Positions 1 to 6,222 of a DNA stretch of 16,888 bases are shown piece by piece. The position numbers were made by a program, and so were the translations under genes. Source of the DNA: DAOOVD01 sp035369845 (GTDB lineage Bacteria; Bacillota; Desulfotomaculia; Desulfotomaculales; Pelotomaculaceae); assembly GCA_035369845.1 (NCBI GenBank), contig DAOOVD010000051.1, positions 1-16,888 on the forward strand, in the 5' to 3' direction. The notes under the pieces were generated by a model, which was not told where the DNA came from, did not search any database, and worked only from the letters and a program-made list of their open reading frames with translations. Position 1 is the first letter of the stretch, and each line of letters opens with the position of its first letter.

Positions 1-861
1 GTCTTCTATGGAGATGATCGGGTACTTGTCCGCCAGCATGGCGTAAAACTCGATCATCTCTTCCGCCGTCCGGCGCTTTCCTTCCGCCTCGAACACGTAG
101 ACGCCGTCCCTGTAAAACTCGGTAGCGGCGGCGTCAATGGCCAGGGCGATATCGTCGCCCGGGGTGTAGCCGGCAGCCGCCACAGCTTCCATAATCACCG
201 AAAGGGCTTCTTCATTGGAGCTCAGCATGGGGGCAAAACCGCCCTCGTCACCCACGGAGGTGTTCAAGCCCTTCTTTTTCAGCACGTTTTTCAGGCTGTG
301 GTAGACTTCCACGCCCATCCTCAAGGCTTCGGCAAAGCTCGGGGCACCGACCGGCAGGATCATGAACTCCTGGATATCCACGTTGTTGTCGGCGTGCCTG
401 CCCCCGTTCAAAATGTTCATCATGGGCACCGGCAGCACTTTGCTGTTGGCGCCGCCGAGGTACTGGTAGAGCGGCAGGTTGAGAGCCTCGGCGGCGGCCT
501 TGGCCACGGCCATGGACACCCCCAAAACCGCGTTGGCGCCGAGTTTGCCTTTGTTGGGCGTCCCGTCCAGTGCAATCATGGCGCTGTCGATGCCGAGCTG
601 GTCGGTGGCGTCGAATCCGCTTATCTCCGGCGCTATAATCGAGTTTACGCTGTCAACCGCTTTTTGTACTCCCTTGCCGTTATACCGTTCCTTATCGCCG
701 TCCCTCAACTCGAGCGCTTCATAGGCGCCGGTGGAGGCGCCGGAGGGAACGGCCGCCCTCCCGACGGCCCCGCCTTCCAGGAAAACTTCCACCTCAACGG
801 TGGGATTTCCCCGGGAGTCAAGAATTTCTCTGGCGATGACATCTTCTATGATGGTGGACAA
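1..861 (-). CDS. eno: Enolase (phosphopyruvate hydratase), C-terminus cut by window edge
   Basis: Converts 2-phosphoglycerate to phosphoenolpyruvate in the cytoplasm. About 287 residues of the usual 430 are present. The start is TTG at 861, giving a protein that begins M-S-T-I-I-E-D-V-I-A-R-E-I-L-D-S-R-G-N-P, the normal enolase N-terminus; AGGAGG lies 9 nt upstream, and the nearby ATG is out of frame. Visible motifs are the mobile loop SGASTG, the active-site histidine in NGGRHADNN, GDEGGFAP, and the metal-binding Asp in SIED at the cut end. The start follows the gpmI stop by 4 nt, and its ribosome binding site sits inside the last gpmI codons, so the two are probably translationally coupled. 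It is the last visible gene of the gap-pgk-tpiA-gpmI-eno operon. Confidence 0.97.
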   Translation of the reverse strand, partial: MSTIIEDVIAREILDSRGNPTVEVEVFLEGGAVGRAAVPSGASTGAYEALELRDGDKERYNGKGVQKAVDSVNSIIAPEISGFDATDQLGIDSAMIALDGTPNKGKLGANAVLGVSMAVAKAAAEALNLPLYQYLGGANSKVLPVPMMNILNGGRHADNNVDIQEFMILPVGAPSFAEALRMGVEVYHSLKNVLKKKGLNTSVGDEGGFAPMLSSNEEALSVIMEAVAAAGYTPGDDIALAIDAAATEFYRDGVYVFEAEGKRRTAEEMIEFYAMLADKYPIISIED

Positions 862-865
862 TGGG

Positions 866-2488
866 TCATTCCTCCTCTATAAAGTTTATACCTCTTTCTA
901 TCAATGTATCCCCGGTCATCTCCTCCGGCTTGGGTATGCCGAGCAGGTGGAGAATGGTGGGGGCTATGTCCTCCAGGCTTCCGTCCCGCAGGGTAACGCC
1001 CGCGGTACTTCTCCCGATCAGAATAAATGGAACGGGGTTGGTGGTGTGAGCGGTATGGGTATCGCCTTCCGGGTTCGCCATCTCCTCCGCGTTGCCGTGG
1101 TCGGCCGTAATAATGACGGTCCCGTCCTTTTCCAGGACGGCCCGGACCAGTTTTCCCAGGCAGGCGTCAACGGTTTCCACGGCTTTTACGGCAGCCTCCA
1201 TGTCCCCCGTATGGCCCACCATGTCGGGGTTGGCGTAGTTCATTATTATTATTCCGAATTTCTCCGTTTTTAACTGTTCAAGAAACCTGCCGGTAACCTC
1301 CATCGCGCTCATTTCCGGCTTCCGGTCGTATGTGGCCACCCTGGGCGACGGAACCAAAATCCTTTCCTCGCCGGGATTCGGCTCCTCTACCCCGCCGTTG
1401 AAGAAGAAAGTGACGTGGGCGTATTTTTCAGTTTCGGCCAGCCTGAGCTGGGCGACACCGTTTTTGCTGAGCACCTCCCCCAGGGTGTTGCGCAGTTCCT
1501 GGGGCTGAAAGGCTACGGGGGCGTCGATGATTTTATCGTAAAGGGTCATGCAGGTGAAATTAACACCTGGGTAGCCCTGCTTCCTCACAAATCCGCTGAA
1601 GTTCCTGTCAACGAAGGCCCTCGTTATCTGGCGCGCCCTGTCCGGCCGGAAATTAAAAAAGATGACCGAGTCGCCGCCGGAAACCGTCGCTTTGGGACCG
1701 CCGCCGTTTACGATAACGGTGGGCTGGATGAATTCATCCGTTTCCCCCCTGGCGTATCCCAGGCCGACCGCTTCCAAGGGCGTTCCGGCGTAAATCCCTT
1801 CACCGGAAACCATGGCGTTGTAAGCCCGTTCGGTCCGGTCCCAGCGGCGGTCCCTGTCCATTGCGTAGTAGCGGCCCATCACCGTGGCCACGGTTCCGAA
1901 ACCGAGCCCGTCCATCTTCAAGCCAAGGGAATGGAAATACTCCCCGGCGTTTGCCGGCGGAACATCGCGGCCGTCCAGGAAGGCATGGATGAAAACGTTG
2001 CGCATGTTCTCTTTTTGAGCCAGGTCCAGCAAAGCAAAAAGGTGACTGATGTGGCTGTGCACCCCTCCGTCGGACAGGAGGCCCATCAGGTGCAGCGCTC
2101 TGTTGTTTTTTGCGGCGCTGTTTACCGCCTCGCGCAAAACGCTGTTTTTAAAGAAGCTCCCGTCCCTGATGCTGCGGGTAATTCTGGTAAAGTCTTGATA
2201 TACCACCCGTCCGGCGCCGATGTTGAGATGCCCGACTTCGGAATTGCCCATCTGTCCTTCGGGAAGCCCGACGTCCTCTCCCGAACAGGTGAGAACGCAG
2301 TGGGGGTAGCCGGACAAAAAGCTCTTGAAGTTCGGCGTGCTCGCCATGGCTATGGCATTGCCTTCAACCCGGGAACTCAGGCCCCATCCGTCCAGGATAA
2401 CCAGGACGAGGGGCTTTCTGCCCGCTGAATCCAGGGTTCCGGATGCCAGAGGTTGGATGTTGGATAAAGGCTTGTAATTGTTCTGCAT
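866..2488 (-). CDS. gpmI: 2,3-bisphosphoglycerate-independent phosphoglycerate mutase
   Basis: Interconverts 3- and 2-phosphoglycerate using two Mn ions and a phosphoserine intermediate. The 540 residues carry all the family motifs: VILDGWG with the metal Asp33, MGNSEVGHLNIGAGR with catalytic Ser83, HAFLDGRDVPP, GRYYAMDRDRRWDR, NFRPDRARQ, NYANPDMVGHTGD and ITADHGNAEEM. Homologues usually start two or three residues before PLVLVILDGWG, but here about 24 extra residues precede it. No ATG, GTG or TTG occurs in frame between residue 1 and the first motif, and GGAAGG sits 9 nt before the ATG, so the longer start is accepted. The gene follows tpiA by 33 nt and precedes eno by 4 nt, consistent with one transcript. 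Confidence 0.97.
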   Translation of the reverse strand: MQNNYKPLSNIQPLASGTLDSAGRKPLVLVILDGWGLSSRVEGNAIAMASTPNFKSFLSGYPHCVLTCSGEDVGLPEGQMGNSEVGHLNIGAGRVVYQDFTRITRSIRDGSFFKNSVLREAVNSAAKNNRALHLMGLLSDGGVHSHISHLFALLDLAQKENMRNVFIHAFLDGRDVPPANAGEYFHSLGLKMDGLGFGTVATVMGRYYAMDRDRRWDRTERAYNAMVSGEGIYAGTPLEAVGLGYARGETDEFIQPTVIVNGGGPKATVSGGDSVIFFNFRPDRARQITRAFVDRNFSGFVRKQGYPGVNFTCMTLYDKIIDAPVAFQPQELRNTLGEVLSKNGVAQLRLAETEKYAHVTFFFNGGVEEPNPGEERILVPSPRVATYDRKPEMSAMEVTGRFLEQLKTEKFGIIIMNYANPDMVGHTGDMEAAVKAVETVDACLGKLVRAVLEKDGTVIITADHGNAEEMANPEGDTHTAHTTNPVPFILIGRSTAGVTLRDGSLEDIAPTILHLLGIPKPEEMTGDTLIERGINFIEEE

Positions 2489-2521
2489 TCAAGCTACCCT
2501 TCCGGTTTGCAACTTTCTCGA

Positions 2522-3289
2522 TTAAATTCCGGGTGCGGCTGCCCTGATAATTCCCACAAAACTTTCTATTTCAAGGCTGGCGCCGCCCACCAGGGCTCCG
2601 TCGATATCCGGCCGGGCTAACAGGCCGGCGGCGTTGCCCGGCTTGACGCTGCCGCCGTACTGGATGCGGATGCGCTCTGCCGTGCCAAAACCGTATAAAT
2701 CATTGACCAGCCTGCGGATAAAAGCGATGACCTGCTGAGCGTCCTCGTCGGAGGCGGTTTTCCCGGTGCCGATCGCCCAGACCGGCTCGTAAGCTATGAC
2801 CACGCCGGCGGCCTGTTCCGGCGAAAGACCGGAAAGACCGGCTTCGGTCTGCTCCCCGACCACCTTTTCGGTAATGCCGTTCTCGCGCTGGACCAGCGTC
2901 TCGCCCACGCACATTATCGGCGTGAGACCGCAAGCCAGCGCGGCCTTGACCTTGCGGTTGACCTTCTCGTCGCTCTCGCCGAAAAACTGCCTTCTCTCCG
3001 AGTGGCCGATTATGACGCAACTGCATCCCGCGTCTTTCAGCATCAGAGGGGACACTTCGCCGGTGTAGGCCCCCCTTTCCTCCCAGAAAACATCCTGCGC
3101 TCCCACGGCTATGCCTGAACCGCGCAGGATTTCCGCCACCGGCGCCAGAGCGGTAAAGGGGGGGCATACGGCGACTTCGACACCGCTCAGCCCGGTCAGG
3201 GACGATTTCAATGCCCGCACGAAGGAAACCGCCTCGGGTATTGTTTTAAACATCTTCCAGTTTCCCGCGATAAACGGCGTGCGTCCCAT
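2522..3289 (-). CDS. tpiA: Triosephosphate isomerase
   Basis: Interconverts dihydroxyacetone phosphate and glyceraldehyde 3-phosphate as a cytosolic TIM barrel. The 255 residues match the family's usual length. The active site is complete: Lys12 in AGNWKM, His96 in IGHSERR, Glu168 in AYEPVWAIGTGK, and the phosphate loop YGGSV. The ATG at 3289 is chosen because AGGGGG lies 9 nt upstream; a TTG three codons earlier sits too close to that site. The order gap-pgk-tpiA-gpmI-eno is standard for Bacillota, but here a 470-bp non-coding stretch with a repeat element separates pgk from tpiA, so tpiA either depends on read-through across the element or has a promoter I could not identify. Confidence 0.97.
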   Translation of the reverse strand: MGRTPFIAGNWKMFKTIPEAVSFVRALKSSLTGLSGVEVAVCPPFTALAPVAEILRGSGIAVGAQDVFWEERGAYTGEVSPLMLKDAGCSCVIIGHSERRQFFGESDEKVNRKVKAALACGLTPIMCVGETLVQRENGITEKVVGEQTEAGLSGLSPEQAAGVVIAYEPVWAIGTGKTASDEDAQQVIAFIRRLVNDLYGFGTAERIRIQYGGSVKPGNAAGLLARPDIDGALVGGASLEIESFVGIIRAAAPGI

Positions 3290-3324
3290 AGTTAACAACC
3301 CCCTGACAAGCTATACTTTGGTGC

Positions 3325-3341
3325 GGGGCGTACCACGCCCC
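3325..3341. other. Perfect 7-bp hairpin upstream of tpiA
   Basis: GGGGCGT and ACGCCCC flank a three-base loop between the tpiA ribosome binding site and the repeat element. No T-run follows on the minus strand, so it does not look like an intrinsic terminator. It would fold in the 5' part of any tpiA leader and might be an mRNA-stabilising or processing hairpin. The function is unknown. Confidence 0.5.
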
Positions 3342-3365
3342 CAGGCTGTTGGCATACTGTCCGGG

Positions 3366-3379
3366 ACCTTGAGATTGAA
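3366..3379 (+). repeat. Left terminal inverted repeat of the element
   Basis: ACCTTGAGATTGAA matches the right terminal repeat (3753-3766, read on the minus strand as ACCTTGAGGTTGAA) at 13 of 14 positions. The outer flank CTGTCCGGG is shared with the short copy at 7722-7730 on the minus strand, so the true end probably lies a few bases outside this match. Confidence 0.7.
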
Positions 3380-3445
3380 GGAAACAAGTGATATTGAGCA
3401 GCACAGTTTACTACCCCGCGCAGGTGGGCAGCGCCTTGCCCCGGC

Positions 3446-3575
3446 AACGAACGACATTACGAAAGCGGCTGAAGCAGCGCCCTGCGCAGCGAGGCTGCGA
3501 AACCGGGGGCGCGGACACTGTGGATAATTGTCCGAAGCCCTGAGGCTGGAGGAAACGAACGAAATTGTGAAAGCG
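3446..3575 (+). repeat. Two degenerate tandem units inside the element (period about 108 bp)
   Basis: The 22-mer at 3446-3467, starting AACGAACGACATTACG, matches 3554-3575, starting AACGAACGAAATTGTG, at 19 of 22 positions. A second block at 3484-3500 matches 3591-3607 (GCGMAGYGAGGMTGCGA) at 14 of 17, with nearly the same offset of 107. Two blocks conserved at the same spacing argue for an old duplication of a roughly 108-bp unit rather than chance similarity. Confidence 0.65.
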
Positions 3576-3579
3576 CCGC

Positions 3580-3728
3580 GGGTGAACCGGGCGAAGTGAG
3601 GATGCGATATTGGATGAGCGGGGACAGCGGTTGGGGGACACATCTCCAAGTCCGCGAAAGCCTGAACCGCAACAGGATGTGAGTTGAAGGCGGCCCAATA
3701 TCGCCTGAAACGAGCTCCTGGTTCACCC
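3580..3728. repeat. Two-block inverted repeat in the element's right half
   Basis: The left arm has GGGTGAACC at 3580-3588 and GCGATATTGG at 3604-3613. The right arm carries the exact reverse complements at 3720-3728 and 3695-3704. In both arms exactly 15 unlike bases separate the blocks. Folded, this gives a 10-bp stem, a symmetric internal loop of 15 by 15, and a 9-bp stem, capped by an 81-nt apical region. The apical region contains further complementary pairs (3627-3632 with 3665-3670, and 3639-3644 with 3676-3681). Confidence 0.7.
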
Positions 3729-3752
3729 GGCGCGAAGCATATGTGCGAGCGT

Positions 3753-3766
3753 TTCAACCTCAAGGT
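3753..3766 (-). repeat. Right terminal inverted repeat, overlapping the pgk stop codon
   Basis: Read on the minus strand it is ACCTTGAGGTTGAA. The pgk stop TGA (3762-3760) lies inside it, so the repeat end forms the terminus of the pgk coding region. The wider end, CAAAGYACCTTGAGGYTGAAACRCTC, is shared with 7676-7701 on the plus strand; only the three variable positions differ. Confidence 0.7.
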
Positions 3767-4950
3767 ACTTTGTCCTGCAGCATCTTCACACCCGGCAGCT
3801 CTTTTCCTTCCAAAAACTCCAGGGAAGCGCCGCCGCCGGTGGAAATATGGGTCATCTTGCCGGCCACGCCGGCTTTTTTGACGGCGGATACGGAATCGCC
3901 CCCGCCGATCACGGTGGTCCCGCGTATTTCCGCAATTACCCCGGCAATCGCCTCGGTCCCCCTGGCAAAGGCGTCCACTTCGGCAACGCCCATGGGCCCG
4001 TTCCAGACAACGGTTTTGGCTTCTTTGAGGGCTTCTGAAAAAAGCCTGACGGTTTCCGGCCCGATATCCACGGCCATCCACCCGGCAGGAATTTTATCTA
4101 CGGGAACAGTTTTGTGCCCGGCCTCCGCCGCAATGTCCGGAGCGACCACCACGTCCACAGGCAAAAGGAGCTTTATTCCCTTGCTCTCCGCTTCGGCCAT
4201 CAAGCTTCCGGCGAGTTCCACCCTGTCCGGTTCCAGGAGGGATCTTCCGACGTCATACCCCTGCGCCTTCAAAAAAGTGTTGGCCATTCCTCCTCCTATG
4301 ACCAGGATGCGCGCTATTTTCATCAGGTTTGAAATGAGGGCGATTTTTTCTGAAACCTTGGCCCCGCCGATAACCACCGCAAAAGGCTGCTCGGGGTTCG
4401 TCAGGAGCCGGCTCAGCACTTCCAGCTCTTTTTCCATTAAAAATCCCGCTACCGCGGGCAAAAACCGGGCCACCCCCGCGGTCGAAGCGTGAGCGCGGTG
4501 GGCCGTCCCAAAAGCGTCGTTCACATAAATGTCGGCAAGACCGGCAAGCCGGCGGGCAAATTCTTCGTCGTTTTTTTCTTCCCCCGGATAAAACCGGACA
4601 TTTTCAAGGAGAATCACATCGCCGTCCCGCATCCGCCCAACGGCGTCCTTTGAAGCTTCGCCCACGCAGTCGTCCACTTTGACCACCGGCTTCCCCATTA
4701 TTTCAGAGAGCCTTTCGGCCACGGGGTCCATCCTGCGCCTCTCGTCATACTTCCCTTTGGGACGCCCCATGTGAGAAACGAGGATCACCCTGGCCTTGTT
4801 CTCAACGAGGTAGCTGATGGTGGGAAGGGCCGCCCTGATCCGGGTGTCGTCGGCGACCTGGCCGTTTTTGTCGAGAGGCACGTTGAAATCGACTCTTACC
4901 AGTACACGTTTTCCCGCTGCGTCTACGTCTTTCACTGTTTTCTTGACCAT
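3760..4950 (-). CDS. pgk: Phosphoglycerate kinase
   Basis: Makes ATP from 1,3-bisphosphoglycerate, reversibly. The 396 residues match the monomeric bacterial enzyme. Visible are the N-terminal substrate-binding RVDFNVPLD (about residues 19-27), SHMGRPKG, LLENVRFYPGEEKND, the hinge and nucleotide-site VVWNGPMGVAE, and the C-terminal GGGDSVSAV with STGGGASLEFLEGKELPGV. The start is ATG at 4950, with AGGAGG 8 nt upstream; a GTG three codons earlier overlaps that site and is unlikely. The final residues, Val-Pro-stop after MLQDK, fall in the end of the repeat element, whereas family members usually end near the equivalent of NDK. The gene follows gap by 51 nt. Confidence 0.98.
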   Translation of the reverse strand: MVKKTVKDVDAAGKRVLVRVDFNVPLDKNGQVADDTRIRAALPTISYLVENKARVILVSHMGRPKGKYDERRRMDPVAERLSEIMGKPVVKVDDCVGEASKDAVGRMRDGDVILLENVRFYPGEEKNDEEFARRLAGLADIYVNDAFGTAHRAHASTAGVARFLPAVAGFLMEKELEVLSRLLTNPEQPFAVVIGGAKVSEKIALISNLMKIARILVIGGGMANTFLKAQGYDVGRSLLEPDRVELAGSLMAEAESKGIKLLLPVDVVVAPDIAAEAGHKTVPVDKIPAGWMAVDIGPETVRLFSEALKEAKTVVWNGPMGVAEVDAFARGTEAIAGVIAEIRGTTVIGGGDSVSAVKKAGVAGKMTHISTGGGASLEFLEGKELPGVKMLQDKVP

Positions 4951-5001
4951 ATCCGGCACCTCCTCAAAAACTTTCCAACACGATAAACCGGCAGTGCGGC
5001 T

Positions 5002-6039
5002 TTAAAATCCTTTCGAAGCTATGTATTCAACCAAGTCAACCACCCGGTGGGAATAACCCCACTCGTTGTCATACCAGGCGACAACTTTCGCCATATTACC
5101 TCCCACAATCATTGTTGAAAGGGCATCAACTACAGCGGAATGAGGGTCCCCGTTGTAATCGACGGAAACCAGCGGCAGTTCGCTGTAACCGAGGATCCCC
5201 TTTAAGGCACCTCCGGCGGCCTCTTTAAAAGCCCGGTTTATTTCGTCGGCGGTGGCGCTTCTGGCCAGGTCAACCACCAGATCGACCACCGAAACATTGG
5301 GAACCGGCACTCTCATGGCAAAGCCGTTGAGCTTGCCCTTCAGCTCCGGCAGGACAAGCGCCACGGCACGGGCCGCCCCGGTGGTGGTGGGAATGATGGA
5401 CATATTGGCTGCCCTGGCCCGCCTCAAATCGCGGTGGGGCATGTCAAGCAACTGCTGGTCGTTGGTATAGGCGTGGACCGTGGTCATCAAACCCTTCACC
5501 ACGCCGAACTCGTCATTCAGCACCTTGACCAGCGGGGCGAGACAGTTTGTCGTGCAGGAAGCGTTGGAAACGACATGATGAACGGCAGGGTCGTATTTTT
5601 CATGGTTGACTCCCATTACCAGGGTGGGGCACTCGCCCTTCGCCGGTGCGCTCAAAACGACTTTTTTGGCGCCGGCCGCAAGGTGTTTGGCCGCTTCGGC
5701 GGGATCGTTAAACCTTCCCGTGGACTCCACCACCACATCGACGCCGAGTTTTCTCCAGGGAAGGGATGCCGGGTCGGCTTCCGCCAGAAGTTTAACGGTG
5801 TGCCCGCCAAAGGAAAGGTCCCCGTTTTTTGCCTGTATATCGCCGTCATAAGTTCCGTGTATGGAATCGTACTTTATTAAATGGGCTACGGATTCTGCAT
5901 AGGTTTCTGTTACCTGGATCCGGCGGGACTTGTGATTGACCGCCATTACCTCGATACCGGGACGCTTAAGTGCTATCCTCAAAACGTCGCGGCCAATCCT
6001 TCCGAGACCATTAATCCCTATTTTCACCCCATTATTCAT
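5002..6039 (-). CDS. gap: Type I glyceraldehyde-3-phosphate dehydrogenase, GapB-like cofactor loop
   Basis: Reversibly oxidises and phosphorylates glyceraldehyde 3-phosphate. The 345 residues include the Rossmann motif INGLGRIGRD, catalytic Cys162 in NASCTTNCLAPL, the active-site His in TTVHAYTND, DLRRARAANMSIIPTTTGAA, and WYDNEWGYS near the end. At the end of the second beta strand, where NAD-dependent enzymes have Asn-Asp, this protein has N35-H-K-S-R-R and a loop about eight residues longer than usual. The missing Asp and added basic residues suggest NADP use, as in Bacillus GapB, which parts of the C-terminal half also resemble. The start is uncertain: ATG at 6039 directly abuts GGCGGAG, and GTG at 6027 would give the common beginning M-K-I-G-I-N-G. 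It is first in the triose operon. Confidence 0.96.
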   Translation of the reverse strand: MNNGVKIGINGLGRIGRDVLRIALKRPGIEVMAVNHKSRRIQVTETYAESVAHLIKYDSIHGTYDGDIQAKNGDLSFGGHTVKLLAEADPASLPWRKLGVDVVVESTGRFNDPAEAAKHLAAGAKKVVLSAPAKGECPTLVMGVNHEKYDPAVHHVVSNASCTTNCLAPLVKVLNDEFGVVKGLMTTVHAYTNDQQLLDMPHRDLRRARAANMSIIPTTTGAARAVALVLPELKGKLNGFAMRVPVPNVSVVDLVVDLARSATADEINRAFKEAAGGALKGILGYSELPLVSVDYNGDPHSAVVDALSTMIVGGNMAKVVAWYDNEWGYSHRVVDLVEYIASKGF

Positions 6040-6051
6040 CTCCGCCCTTTC

Positions 6052-6061
6052 ATTAGTATAC
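6052..6061 (-). promoter_or_regulatory. Candidate proximal gap promoter -10 within a GTATACTAAT repeat
   Basis: On the minus strand TATACT (6060-6055) is a 5 of 6 match to the sigma-A -10 box. TTTATA (6083-6078) lies 17 nt upstream as a 4 of 6 match for -35. Transcripts starting here would have a leader of only about 9 nt. The decamer is an exact copy of 6084-6093, 32 bp away. Confidence 0.4.
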
Positions 6062-6083
6062 CTGATTAACCACTTTTTATAAA

Positions 6084-6115
6084 ATTAGTATACAACTATT
6101 CTCCGGCTCTCTAAA
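6084..6115 (-). promoter_or_regulatory. Candidate main promoter of the gap-eno operon
   Basis: On the minus strand TTTAGA (6115-6110), a 17-bp spacer and TATACT (6092-6087) form a sigma-A-like promoter. Transcription would start near 6080 and give a leader of about 41 nt before the gap ATG. It lies just beyond the rpoN terminator, as expected for a new operon. No CggR- or CcpA-type operator was recognised. Confidence 0.5.
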
Positions 6116-6141
6116 TAATTCCTCCCGCTTATTAAATTTTA

Positions 6142-6183
6142 GCAAAAAATAAAGGAGGGGCGCCAGCTTTTTGCCGGCACCCC
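6142..6183 (-). terminator. Rho-independent terminator of rpoN
   Basis: On the minus strand GGGGTGCCGGC (6183-6173), an AAAAA loop and GCTGGCGCCCC (6167-6157) form an 11-bp stem with two G-U pairs. TCCTTTATTTTTTG follows. It begins 40 nt after the rpoN stop and separates rpoN from the gap operon. Confidence 0.93.
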
Positions 6184-6222
6184 GCTATTTGGTGATTAAT
6201 ATCTTTTTTTACCTTTTTACCG

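Larger units (their letters stand above)
3357..3771 (+). repeat. Structured non-coding repeat element, long copy, between pgk and tpiA
   Basis: The strand given is the direction that starts with CTGTCCGGGACCTTGAG. The left end (3357-3382) and the right end (3743-3771, read on the minus strand) both contain ACCTTGAGRTTGAA, so the element is bounded by inverted repeats. Both ends recur at 7676-7729. Another left-end-like sequence, GTCCGAAGCCCTGAGGCTGG, begins at 3531. Stop-free reading frames cross the element on the minus strand, but none shows protein features, a ribosome binding site or recognisable domains. It fills nearly the whole 470 bp between pgk and tpiA. The interior sequence GGGGACAGCGG then TTGGGGGACAC resembles the hairpin-rich REP-type repeats of Clostridia. 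That link is inference; no transposase gene is present here. Confidence 0.75.

Noticed and set aside
3325..3341. The 7-bp hairpin upstream of tpiA as an intrinsic terminator
   Set aside because: The bases after the stem on the minus strand are GCACCAAAG, with no U-tract.
3311..4081. Long open frames on the minus strand across the pgk-tpiA gap and into pgk
   Set aside because: They have no ribosome binding site or recognisable family, and the predicted protein is Arg- and Ser-rich as expected of a shadow frame. The region is explained by repeat sequence and the pgk gene.
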